6,611 bases of DNA from an uncultured Prevotellaceae bacterium (GTDB taxonomy: Bacteria > Bacteroidota > Bacteroidia > Bacteroidales > Bacteroidaceae). How positions within the stretch are numbered: the stretch's first letter is position 1; each line of letters begins with the position of its first letter. Location: the NCBI GenBank assembly GCA_902803455.1, contig CADCQC010000314.1, forward strand, positions 1 through 6,611. The letters run 5' to 3'. The notes beneath the pieces are model-generated. The model did no database searches. It was not told where the DNA came from and saw nothing but the letters and a program-made list of their open reading frames with translations. Positions 1 through 6,555 of this stretch are shown one piece after another. Both the position numbers and the translations under genes were made by a program.

Positions 1-1931
1 GAACTACTCTCGCTGATGACCTCCGTGTATCTCGGTTGGAAATTGGCGATGATGTTGCCCTCGCTATCCTCGATACGTGTCACCATCAGTGGAGAGCATC
101 GTATACCCTTGTTGGCGAATGTGGTATATGCACTGACCATTTCTCCCACGGTCACCTCACAAGGTCCGAGACATAAGGCCATGGTCGCCTTGATATTGGG
201 GTTGTTGATACCATATTTATTCAGGAGGTCGACAAGAGCCCTTGGCGTGAATTTATTAATAAGGTATGCAGAGATCCAGTTATTCGACTGCTGCAGTCCC
301 CATTTCAACGTCACCATGGCTCCATATCTTGCCCTACTGCCATTTCTCGGTGTCCATCTTCCACCGTCTACATAGTAGGTTTGTGCCCTGTTGGGTGCCT
401 GGTCGCAGGGTGTGTATCCATTCTCCATGGCAAGCGAGTAGAGATAGGGTTTGATGGTGGATCCCACCTGTCTTCTTCCCACCATGGCCATATCATATTG
501 GAAATGATCATAATCAGGACCACCCACATATGCTTTGACAGCGCCGGTATGCACATCCATGCTCACAAATCCTGAGCGCAGGAATGTTTTATAATATTTG
601 ATGGAATCGAGTGGTGACATCACCTTTGTCACCTCACCATTATAGGTGAAGACTCTCATTTCCACTGGTTTATCGAAATTCTTCTTGATCTCCTCCTCAG
701 AAGCGCCCTGTTCTTTGAGCAACAGATACCGGTGACTCTGTTTGATAGCCCTATTCATCACACGCTCATAATCCTGCCTTGACATCTTACTTGAGAACGG
801 TCCTCTGGCACTGTTGCGCACCTGAGAATTGAATACCGGCTGCAAGGTTTGGGAGAGATGCTCTATCACCGCCTCCTCCGCATATTTCTGCATTCTCGTA
901 TCGATGGTCGTATAGATTCTGAGACCATCGGTATTGATGTTGTAGGGTTGTCCTCCCCGTCTGAAATTCTTGTTGCACCAGCCGTATAGCGGATCATTCT
1001 CCCATGAGATGGAATCGATATGGAACTGCGCCTGTTTCCAGGAAGGATAATCCTCTCTCTTGGGTTTGGGAGCCATCATATACTGCCTCAGGTACTCCCT
1101 GAAGTAAGGAGCGATACCCAGCGCCGTCTCCCGGTCGCCCGACCGTTGGAAATCCAGTCTGAGCGGTTCCACGAGATATTGCCTGCACTCATTTTCTGAG
1201 ATATATCCACTTTTATACATCTGTGTGAGGATCACATTTCTCCTTTCCAGGCATCTTGCCGGATACCTCACGGGATTATAGAATGAAGGGTTCTTGCAGA
1301 GACCGACAAGCGTGGCCGACTCGACGACCGACAACTCCTTCGGGTCTTTGTTGAAATAAGTCTTTGCGGCACTTTTCACACCGATGGCATTATAAAGGAA
1401 ATCGAAATAATTGAGATACATCGTGATGATTTCCTCTTTGGTGAAAGTGCGCTCCAGTTTCACTGCGATGATCCACTCTATCGGTTTTTGGAAAAGTCTC
1501 TCCAGTTTGCTGTGAGCCACCTCGGAATAGAGTTGTTTTGCCAACTGCTGGGTGATGGTGGATCCACCTCCAGCGCTCTCATCCCGCATGAGCCCCGTTT
1601 TGACCACCGCTCTAGACAAAGCTTTGAAGTCGATACCAGAATGCTCATAGAATCTAGAATCCTCAGTGGAGACAAGGGCATGCACCATGTTGGGCGAGAT
1701 GCCATTATAGGGTGTGGAGATTCTGTTTTCCCTGCTGGAAGCATAGGTTCCCATCAGTTTTCCATCGACCGAATAGACCTGTGAGGAAAATCTGCTGATA
1801 GGATTCTGCAGTTCCTCCATGTTAGGCATATAGCCCACCCATCCATTCCAGATAGCGATAGCTCCTACTACTGCGATGATGATCAACCCGAGGAGCGTTC
1901 CCCATAGAACGCCTATTATTTTTTTTCTCAT
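1..1931 (-). CDS. mrcA: Class A penicillin-binding protein 1A (bifunctional transglycosylase/transpeptidase), C-terminus missing
   Basis: This enzyme polymerises lipid II into glycan strands and cross-links the stem peptides at the outer face of the inner membrane. The frame is open for 643 codons from the ATG at 1931 to the window edge with no stop. Visible parts in order are a short basic N-terminus (MRKK), one membrane anchor at about residues 5-27, and a GT51 transglycosylase domain. That domain has EDSRFYEHSG with catalytic-type E90, GGSTITQQLAK at 122-132, ERTFTKEEI at 160-168, AAKTYFNK ending at 195, and VVESATLVGL around 202-211. The penicillin-binding domain follows, with STIK (nucleophile S491, K494) and the second motif SNN at 549-551. 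The third motif (KTG) is not reached, so it should lie beyond position 1. Family members are usually about 750-850 residues, so roughly 100-200 are missing. The gene is divergent from pyrB. The symbol follows the common name for class A PBPs; exact orthology to E. coli mrcA is not shown. Confidence 0.95.
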   Translation of the reverse strand, partial: MRKKIIGVLWGTLLGLIIIAVVGAIAIWNGWVGYMPNMEELQNPISRFSSQVYSVDGKLMGTYASSRENRISTPYNGISPNMVHALVSTEDSRFYEHSGIDFKALSRAVVKTGLMRDESAGGGSTITQQLAKQLYSEVAHSKLERLFQKPIEWIIAVKLERTFTKEEIITMYLNYFDFLYNAIGVKSAAKTYFNKDPKELSVVESATLVGLCKNPSFYNPVRYPARCLERRNVILTQMYKSGYISENECRQYLVEPLRLDFQRSGDRETALGIAPYFREYLRQYMMAPKPKREDYPSWKQAQFHIDSISWENDPLYGWCNKNFRRGGQPYNINTDGLRIYTTIDTRMQKYAEEAVIEHLSQTLQPVFNSQVRNSARGPFSSKMSRQDYERVMNRAIKQSHRYLLLKEQGASEEEIKKNFDKPVEMRVFTYNGEVTKVMSPLDSIKYYKTFLRSGFVSMDVHTGAVKAYVGGPDYDHFQYDMAMVGRRQVGSTIKPYLYSLAMENGYTPCDQAPNRAQTYYVDGGRWTPRNGSRARYGAMVTLKWGLQQSNNWISAYLINKFTPRALVDLLNKYGINNPNIKATMALCLGPCEVTVGEMVSAYTTFANKGIRCSPLMVTRIEDSEGNIIANFQPRYTEVISESS

Positions 1932-2055
1932 GCAACAAAAAAAGCGTCAATTATTAATATCGGTGCAAAATTACAATAATTCTTTTGAATTATGCCAAAT
2001 AAATTAAAAATAATGCTTAACTTCGCCGTCGCAAACAAACAATCATTTTTTAGAG
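1932..2055. other. Divergent intergenic spacer between the PBP gene and pyrB
   Basis: This 124-bp AT-rich spacer must hold the start signals for two divergent genes. Besides the minus-strand promoter candidate, TAACTTCG at 2018-2025 on the plus strand is one mismatch from TAnnTTTG and could serve pyrB, with a leader of about 25 nt. No TTTG sits at the right distance upstream of it, so this is a weak call. I see no attenuator-like hairpin with a T-run and no obvious pyrimidine-responsive RNA element in front of pyrB. There is no convincing Shine-Dalgarno sequence before the pyrB ATG, which is normal in this phylum. Confidence 0.35.
1966..1999 (-). promoter_or_regulatory. Possible Bacteroidetes-type promoter for the PBP gene
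   Basis: On the minus strand TAATTTTG (1973 down to 1966) matches the Bacteroidetes -7 consensus TAnnTTTG. A TTTG that could be the -33 element lies at 1999-1996, separated by 22 bp, a little longer than the usual 19-20. The implied start of transcription is near 1960, giving a leader of about 30 nt before the ATG at 1931. The region is AT-rich, so a chance match is possible. Confidence 0.4.
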
Positions 2056-3003
2056 ATGACGAAGCGCAACTTTGTGACGATAGCTAATTTGTCGAGAGAG
2101 AAGATTCTCTATATGATAGAATTGGCTCAAGAGTTTGAAAAGCATCCCAACAGAGAAATTCTCAAAGGAAAGGTAGTAGCGACGCTATTTTACGAACCTT
2201 CCACCCGCACGCGTCTGAGTTTTGAGACAGCCGCCAACCGGCTGGGAGCCCGTGTGATTGGTTTTTCCGACGCGAAAGCCTCCAGCGTGTCAAAAGGCGA
2301 GTCTTTAAAAGACACGATTCTCATGGTGGCCAATTATGCTGATGTGATCGCCATGCGACATTACATCGAAGGAGCCGCCCAATATGCGAGTGAGATCTCT
2401 CCTGTTCCTATCATCAATGCCGGTGACGGAGCCCATCAGCACCCTTCCCAATGCATGCTTGATCTCTACACGATCCACCAGACACAAGGGACACTGGAGA
2501 ATCTGAATATCTATCTGGTGGGCGATCTCAAATACGGGCGCACGGTGCACTCTCTCCTGATGGCTATGCGCCATTTCAATCCCACCTTTCATTTCATAGC
2601 CCCGGAAGAGCTTTCGATGCCCAACGAATACAAGGAATACTGTCGTGATAAAGGCATCCGTTATGAAGAGCACACCCAACTGAATGAGGACATCATCGCC
2701 GATGCCGATATCATCTATATGACGCGTGTACAGAAAGAGCGTTTCTCTGATCTGATGGAATATGAGAAGGTGAAGAACATCTATATTCTGAAAGCCAGCA
2801 TGCTCGGCAAGACGAAGCCAAACATGAAGATTCTTCATCCCCTGCCCCGTGTCAATGAGATTGCATACGATGTGGACGCCACACCCCAGGCCTACTATAT
2901 CCAGCAGGCTCAAAATGGCCTCTACGCCCGCGAAGCCATCATCTGCGATGTTCTCGGCATCAGTCTGGATGACGTGAGGAACGACAAAACCATCATCTAT
3001 TAA
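2056..3003 (+). CDS. pyrB: Aspartate carbamoyltransferase, catalytic chain
   Basis: This subunit condenses carbamoyl phosphate and L-aspartate to N-carbamoyl-L-aspartate, the committed step of de novo pyrimidine synthesis in the cytosol. It is 315 residues, normal for the family. The carbamoyl-phosphate domain comes first, with STRTR at 49-53, the mobile-loop S76 and K80 (in the ASSVSKGE stretch), R101, and HPSQ with H129 and Q132. These correspond to E. coli S52-R56, S80, K84, R105, H134 and Q137. The aspartate-binding domain carries GDLKYGRTVHS at 156-166, TRVQ at 223-226 and HPLPR at 261-265. All key active-site residues are present. The start at 2056 gives the expected N-terminus. An 11-bp gap leads to pyrI, so the two chains are probably co-translated and assemble into the regulated holoenzyme. 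Confidence 0.99.
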   Translation: MTKRNFVTIANLSREKILYMIELAQEFEKHPNREILKGKVVATLFYEPSTRTRLSFETAANRLGARVIGFSDAKASSVSKGESLKDTILMVANYADVIAMRHYIEGAAQYASEISPVPIINAGDGAHQHPSQCMLDLYTIHQTQGTLENLNIYLVGDLKYGRTVHSLLMAMRHFNPTFHFIAPEELSMPNEYKEYCRDKGIRYEEHTQLNEDIIADADIIYMTRVQKERFSDLMEYEKVKNIYILKASMLGKTKPNMKILHPLPRVNEIAYDVDATPQAYYIQQAQNGLYAREAIICDVLGISLDDVRNDKTIIY

Positions 3004-3014
3004 ACGATCATTTT

Positions 3015-3473
3015 ATGAACAAGAAAGAACGGCTGGTGGCTGCCATAGAAAACGGCACTGTCATCGACCATATACCAAGCGACAAGACTTTCCAAGTGGT
3101 CAACCTGTTAGGTCTTGCCAATCTGTCATCACCTGTGACAGTAGGTTACAACTATCCTTCGACGAAGGTTGGCAAAAAGGGCATCATCAAGATCAGCGAC
3201 AGGTATTTCACCGATGATGAGCTGTCACGTCTGTCAGTGCTCGCCCCCAACGTGGTATTGAACATCATCCGCGGCTATGAAGTGGTCGAGAAAAAGACTG
3301 TCGTCACCCCCGACGAGCTCCATGGCATTGTGAAATGCAACAATCCCGTCTGCGTGACCAACAACGAACCCATGTCGACCTTCTTCACCGTCGTCGACAA
3401 GACCCGTGGCGTGCTGCGTTGCCACTACTGCGACAAGGAGCAAGATATGGACAAAGTGGAAATCATTTTATAA
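3015..3473 (+). CDS. pyrI: Aspartate carbamoyltransferase, regulatory chain
   Basis: This non-catalytic subunit binds nucleotide effectors and links PyrB trimers into the allosteric holoenzyme. It is 152 residues, the usual length. The N-terminal allosteric domain contains VIDHIP at 16-21, with H19-type effector-site residues, and GYNYPSTKVGKKGIIKI around 44-60, including the lysines expected to contact nucleotide. The C-terminal domain holds four cysteines, C108, C113, C136 and C139 (Cx4C...Cx2C). They match the structural zinc site that contacts the catalytic chain (C109, C114, C138 and C141 in E. coli). An intact zinc site argues that the holoenzyme forms. Which nucleotides inhibit or activate cannot be read from the sequence. 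It starts 11 bp after pyrB and ends 11 bp before glyA. Confidence 0.98.
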   Translation: MNKKERLVAAIENGTVIDHIPSDKTFQVVNLLGLANLSSPVTVGYNYPSTKVGKKGIIKISDRYFTDDELSRLSVLAPNVVLNIIRGYEVVEKKTVVTPDELHGIVKCNNPVCVTNNEPMSTFFTVVDKTRGVLRCHYCDKEQDMDKVEIIL

Positions 3474-3484
3474 AACATCAAACA

Positions 3485-4765
3485 ATGAAAAGAGACCAAG
3501 TTATTTTTGATCTGATTGAGAAAGAACATCAACGCCAATTGAAGGGCATGGAGTTGATTGCATCCGAGAATTTCGTCAGCGACGAAGTGATGCAAGCCAT
3601 GGGAAGTTGCCTGACCAACAAATATGCCGAGGGCTATCCCGGCAAACGCTACTATGGTGGCTGTCAGGTAGTGGACCAGGTAGAAGATCTGGCCCGTGAG
3701 CGCGTGAAGAAACTTTTTGGTGCCGAGTGGGCCAACGTCCAGCCCCACTCAGGAGCCCAGGCCAACGCTGCCGTCCTGCTGACCGTCCTTAATCCTGGCG
3801 ATACCTTTATGGGTCTCAACCTGGCTCATGGCGGCCATCTCTCACACGGTTCGCTCGTCAACACCTCCGGTATTCTCTACAAACCCGTCGGTTATAATCT
3901 GAACGAAGCCACTGGCCGTGTGGATTACGATGAGATGGAGCGTCTGGCCCTAGAGCACAAGCCCAAACTGATTATCGGTGGCGGTTCAGCCTACAGCCGT
4001 GAATGGGATTACAAGCGGATGCGCGCCATCGCCGACGAGGTGGGTGCACTGCTGATGATCGACATGGCTCACCCTGCCGGACTGATTGCAGCCGGACTGC
4101 TGGATAACCCACTGAAATATGCCCATATCGTCACCTCTACCACCCACAAGACCCTCCGCGGTCCTCGTGGCGGAATCATCCTGCTTGGCAAGGACTTCGA
4201 GAATCCTTGGGGAAAGAAGACACCGAAGGGTGTGGTGAAGATGATGAGCCAACTGCTCGACAGTGCTGTTTTCCCCGGCACCCAAGGCGGTCCGCTTGAG
4301 CATGTCATCGCCGCCAAGGCCGTTGCCTTCGGTGAGGCACTCCAACCCTCATTCAAGGAATGGGCCAAACAAGTGCAGACCAACGCCCGTGTACTGGCAG
4401 AGGAATTGATCAAACGCGGTTTTGCTATTGTCAGCGGTGGTACAGACAACCACTCCATGCTGGTCGACCTCCGTCCGAAATATCCTGACCTGACAGGAAA
4501 AGTCGCAGAGAATGCCCTTGTGGCAGCCGATATCACTGTCAATAAGAACATGGTTCCGTTTGATACACGCAGTGCCTTCCAGACCTCCGGTATCCGCCTG
4601 GGAACTCCTGCCATCACCACCCGTGGTGCAAAAGAAGACCTCATGGTGCTGATTGCCAGTCTTATTGAAGAAGTACTCAACGCACCTGAAGACGAGCAGG
4701 TGATTGCCAGCGTGCGTGAGCGTGTCAATGCGACAATGAAAGACTATCCGCTCTTTGCTTATTAA
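3485..4765 (+). CDS. glyA: Serine hydroxymethyltransferase
   Basis: This PLP enzyme interconverts serine plus tetrahydrofolate with glycine plus 5,10-methylene-tetrahydrofolate, the main cellular source of one-carbon units. The product is 426 residues, normal for bacterial SHMT. ELIASENFVS at 23-32 and NKYAEGYPGKRYYGG at 45-59 form the conserved N-terminal active-site region. QPHSGAQAN lies at 86-94, LAHGGHLSHG at 113-122, D193 and H196 contact the cofactor, and K222 in TSTTHKTLRGPRGG is the Schiff-base lysine. GTQGG and TSGIRLGTPA follow near the C-terminus. The same frame opens farther upstream at 3335 inside pyrI, but those 50 residues are pyrI read out of frame; MKRDQVIFDLI at 3485 is the real start. 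The 11-bp gap to pyrI suggests co-transcription with pyrBI, putting pyrimidine synthesis and folate one-carbon supply under common expression. Confidence 0.98.
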   Translation: MKRDQVIFDLIEKEHQRQLKGMELIASENFVSDEVMQAMGSCLTNKYAEGYPGKRYYGGCQVVDQVEDLARERVKKLFGAEWANVQPHSGAQANAAVLLTVLNPGDTFMGLNLAHGGHLSHGSLVNTSGILYKPVGYNLNEATGRVDYDEMERLALEHKPKLIIGGGSAYSREWDYKRMRAIADEVGALLMIDMAHPAGLIAAGLLDNPLKYAHIVTSTTHKTLRGPRGGIILLGKDFENPWGKKTPKGVVKMMSQLLDSAVFPGTQGGPLEHVIAAKAVAFGEALQPSFKEWAKQVQTNARVLAEELIKRGFAIVSGGTDNHSMLVDLRPKYPDLTGKVAENALVAADITVNKNMVPFDTRSAFQTSGIRLGTPAITTRGAKEDLMVLIASLIEEVLNAPEDEQVIASVRERVNATMKDYPLFAY

Positions 4766-4766
4766 C

Positions 4767-4817
4767 AGCGAAGCAGCATTCCACCGACTCTTTGAACAGC
4801 ATTTCCATCTATGCTGA
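4767..4817 (+). pseudogene. Possible remnant of an ECF sigma factor N-terminus
   Basis: The 106-bp gap after glyA contains a short frame reading SEAAFHRLFEQHFHLC before a stop at 4815-4817. By eye this resembles the start of sigma-70 region 2 in Bacteroidetes ECF sigma factors (pattern AFxxLFexyfxxLC). In another frame the DNA directly downstream reads AEDFARCMSHIDYITIK (from about 4812), as if one frameshift separated two parts of a former coding region, but this second part shows no clear sigma match. There is no start codon immediately before the fragment and nothing longer remains. The resemblance spans only some 15 residues, so chance is a real alternative. Confidence 0.2.
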
Positions 4818-4871
4818 GGATTTCGCTCGCTGCATGAGCCACATTGACTATATCACCATTAAAAGCACAAG

Positions 4872-5438
4872 ATGACTCGCAAGCGCAAGAGCCGCCAGAA
4901 TCAGGATCTCAACCAACTGATGCTTTTCACTCCGGCAGAAATGTCGGGTGAAGCATCAGTTTTGGATGAGGAGAATGCTTCATCCCCTCCCATAGCGGAA
5001 ATGAATGCCGAAGCAGAGACAGTGACAGTGACAGAAACTGAAACGGAGACTGAAACTGAGGCAGAGATTGATTCTGTCAAAGAAGCCGAAACGATTGAAA
5101 GCACAGAAAAGCCATCAGCAGCCAGTCCCATCCAATTTGAGCATCTCCCTGCATCTGATGATGACACGGTGAAACTATTGGTGAATATCATGAAGTTCAT
5201 CAACCGTATGGATGCTCATCATGTCCGTCTGCTGGCCATGCAGGCAGCCGCCCTGATGCAAGGAGATGTGGATCCTCAACTCACCTATAAATTACCCGCA
5301 TTGGAAGGTTTGGAATTCCGTGGTCTTGAGGTATCTGGCCTTGCCTATGTCAGCATAGCCCGATCTTTTCCCAATATGATCGACAGCATCGGTCTTGACT
5401 GGGATAAAGCCTATCAGGAAGCCCTGAAACTCATCTGA
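4872..5438 (+). CDS. Hypothetical acidic protein with Thr-Glu repeat linker
   Basis: I do not recognise this 188-residue protein. It has a very basic N-terminus (MTRKRKSRQNQ), a short segment NQLMLFTPAE at 14-23, then a long Glu- and Ala-rich low-complexity stretch (about 27-85) that includes alternating Thr-Val and Thr-Glu pairs at 50-63. The C-terminal part (about 96-188) looks folded and mostly helical: DDTVKLLVNIMKFINRMDAHHVRLLAMQAAALMQG, then a Gly-Leu-rich stretch KLPALEGLEFRGLEVSGLAY and a final amphipathic helix. There is no signal peptide or membrane segment, so it is probably cytosolic. The start at 4872 is fixed by an in-frame stop at 4860-4862. It follows glyA by 106 bp on the same strand and converges on the MBL gene with 19 bp between stops. 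The basic tip plus acidic linker would fit nucleic-acid or protein contacts, but that is a guess. Confidence 0.85.
   Translation: MTRKRKSRQNQDLNQLMLFTPAEMSGEASVLDEENASSPPIAEMNAEAETVTVTETETETETEAEIDSVKEAETIESTEKPSAASPIQFEHLPASDDDTVKLLVNIMKFINRMDAHHVRLLAMQAAALMQGDVDPQLTYKLPALEGLEFRGLEVSGLAYVSIARSFPNMIDSIGLDWDKAYQEALKLI
5013..5066 (+). repeat. Degenerate hexanucleotide repeat inside the hypothetical gene
   Basis: The DNA is built from degenerate 6-bp units of the type GA(A/G/C)AC(T/A/G), with near-perfect copies such as GTGACA repeated and GAAACT/GAAACG/GAGACT/GAAACT in series. They encode the alternating Thr-Val and Thr-Glu pairs (residues 50-63) and an Ala-Glu end. Being a multiple of three, any copy-number change would keep the reading frame and alter only linker length. 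Confidence 0.75.
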
Positions 5439-5457
5439 TTATTCTGGTCTTTTCCGC

Positions 5458-6258
5458 TCAGATAAGTTCATAAATGCCCATGGGATTTTTTCTTTTCAAG
5501 ATTTCCAATTGGAAATCCTTCCCGGGAATGATTCCATGTTGTCTCAACACCTGTTCGACAGTGATTCTTGCCAACTCAGGGTGATTGTTTTCCTCACTGA
5601 GATGGCATAGCCAGACATGTTTCAGATCAGGCGTGGCATTTTCCGCCAGCGCCACGCCACAATCATGATTGCTCAGATGTCCTCTCTCCCCATTGATTCT
5701 CACTTTGAGGTATTGAGGATACGTGCCTCCTTGCAGCATCTCGATGTCGTAGTTGGCCTCCATCACCAGATAATTGGCTTTTTGGATATATCCTCTGACG
5801 GTATCGGTCACATGCCCGATATCAGTGATAAGACAAAAACTCACCCCATGATGACAGATATAATATCCCACATTGTCGGAACTGTCATGAGGAACCTCAA
5901 AAGGTGTGATCTCAAAATCCCCTAAAGAGAACGTTTTGTTTTTCTCAATATACCTGACATTTTTGAAATCTATCTTATGCCTTACGCAATAATTCCCTAC
6001 CACGCCGGCATGTATCGCCTTGGTGGAATAGACAGGCAACAGCAAGTCATGGCTCAAACTGCCCACCGACTTGACATGGTCGGCATGGTCATGTGTGAGC
6101 AAGATATAGTTGATGGAGGCCATCGAAAGCCCATAATCGTGGAATACTTTCTTGAGCATTCTGACACCAATTCCCACATCAATCATCAACCCGTCGTTTT
6201 CCGTGAAAAGAAAATAGCAATTGCCACTACTTCCACTTCCGAGGGAAATAAATCTCAT
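5458..6258 (-). CDS. MBL-fold metallo-hydrolase, YycJ/WalJ family
   Basis: This is a cytosolic metallo-beta-lactamase-fold hydrolase of 266 residues, the usual size of the YycJ/WalJ group. It opens with the family signature MRFISLGSGSSGNCY and has MIDVGIG at 25-31. The metal-binding set follows: THDHADH (H56, H58, D60, H61), VPHD (H124), TDIGH (D146) and late histidines in RGHLSNHD (H194) and LCHLSEENNH (H219). WalJ in Bacillus and related bacteria is encoded with the WalKR cell-wall regulator and has been linked to division and DNA repair; here it stands alone, so the substrate is unknown. The frame also opens at 6297 and 6261. The 6297 start would translate through the promoter boxes and adds a non-conserved tail, so 6258 is preferred; 6261 (one extra Met) cannot be excluded. 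It converges on the hypothetical gene, with 19 bp between stop codons. Confidence 0.95.
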   Translation of the reverse strand: MRFISLGSGSSGNCYFLFTENDGLMIDVGIGVRMLKKVFHDYGLSMASINYILLTHDHADHVKSVGSLSHDLLLPVYSTKAIHAGVVGNYCVRHKIDFKNVRYIEKNKTFSLGDFEITPFEVPHDSSDNVGYYICHHGVSFCLITDIGHVTDTVRGYIQKANYLVMEANYDIEMLQGGTYPQYLKVRINGERGHLSNHDCGVALAENATPDLKHVWLCHLSEENNHPELARITVEQVLRQHGIIPGKDFQLEILKRKNPMGIYELI

Positions 6259-6266
6259 CATGATTG

Positions 6267-6298
6267 CAAAGTTACGAAAAAACGGGGGAAAGGCCAAA
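6267..6298 (-). promoter_or_regulatory. Promoter of the MBL-fold gene
   Basis: On the minus strand TAACTTTG (6274 down to 6267) is a full match to the Bacteroidetes -7 box TAnnTTTG. TTTG at 6298-6295 sits 20 bp upstream, close to the usual 19-20 bp spacing for the -33 box. The expected transcription start falls at or within a few bases of the ATG at 6261/6258, so the mRNA should be leaderless or nearly so. The placement also rules against the longer frame starting at 6297. Confidence 0.65.
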
Positions 6299-6482
6299 TA
6301 AAAAGCAGAAATATAACAATATTCAACACCTTATAGACAAGTGTTTCTTCTAATGGAGACAAATAGCCGGCCACAGTCAATATAAAAGGGTAACAAAAAA
6401 ATGTATTTCAAAAGAAAATAGATAAATATTTGTATATTTTAGAATTTGGACACCTATTTCCATAGTTATTTGATGATTTTGG

Positions 6483-6550
6483 TTATCTTTGTAGCTGCAT
6501 GCCTTCACCTTGAAATTCACAGAATATTTTAGTCTTGGATACAAAGATAA
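6483..6550. repeat. Perfect 11-bp inverted repeat with 46-bp spacer
   Basis: TTATCTTTGTA at 6483-6493 is the exact reverse complement of TACAAAGATAA at 6540-6550. The match does not extend past 11 bp on either side. Each arm contains TATCTTTG, a match to the Bacteroidetes -7 box, so the two boxes face each other. The right arm ends five bases before the ATG at 6556. Confidence 0.8.
6484..6491 (+). promoter_or_regulatory. Candidate -7 box for the lipoprotein gene
   Basis: TATCTTTG matches TAnnTTTG on the plus strand and would start transcription near 6497, giving a leader of roughly 60 nt before the ATG at 6556. No TTTG lies 19-20 bp upstream (that position reads CCATA), so the promoter is either weak, activator-dependent or a chance match. 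Confidence 0.4.
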
Positions 6551-6555
6551 ATCAC

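Larger units (their letters stand above)
6299..6555. other. AT-rich non-coding region before the lipoprotein gene
   Basis: Between the MBL gene's promoter and the ATG at 6556 there is no credible gene on either strand; the only frames are a few codons long. The stretch is visibly poorer in G+C than the flanking genes, most strongly at 6395-6480. It holds an 11-bp inverted repeat with -7-like boxes, a loose direct repeat (6434-6453 and 6524-6542, sharing ATATTTTAG followed two or three bases later by TTGGA) and three TTTG motifs about 9-10 bp apart at 6469, 6478 and 6488. It probably carries the regulatory region of the gene at 6556. Confidence 0.6.

Noticed and set aside
16..375. Plus-strand frame within the PBP region
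   Set aside because: The minus strand here encodes the transpeptidase domain with SNN and other conserved stretches, so this is an antisense shadow.
1919..1926. Run of eight A (minus strand) in codons 3-5 of the PBP gene as a phase-variation tract
   Set aside because: An 8-bp homopolymer encoding Lys-Lys-Ile is common in this AT-rich context, and switching off a major PBP by slippage is not expected without strain evidence.
2305..2913. 202-codon minus-strand frame opposite pyrB
   Set aside because: It is antisense to an intact pyrB with all catalytic residues, and its translation resembles no protein family.
3335..3484. Longer glyA frame beginning inside pyrI
   Set aside because: The extra 50 residues are pyrI codons read in another frame and do not resemble SHMT; the family N-terminus begins at 3485.
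4069..4728. 219-codon minus-strand frame opposite glyA
   Set aside because: It lies wholly opposite a fully conserved glyA and its translation is low-complexity Ser/Arg/Ala text with no recognisable motif.
4797..4816. Hairpin CAGCAT-8-ATGCTG after glyA as a terminator
   Set aside because: The stem is only 6 bp and no T-run follows it, so it does not meet the pattern of an intrinsic terminator.
4901..5203. Minus-strand Ser-Val repeat frame opposite the hypothetical gene
   Set aside because: The Ser-Val run is just the complement of the Thr-Glu repeat; the plus-strand frame is longer and has a better-ordered C-terminal domain.
5433..5463. ATCTGA/TCAGAT inverted repeat over the two convergent stop codons as a bidirectional terminator
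   Set aside because: Six-base arms with a 19-base loop and no T-run; the match is easily explained by two TGA stops in similar contexts.
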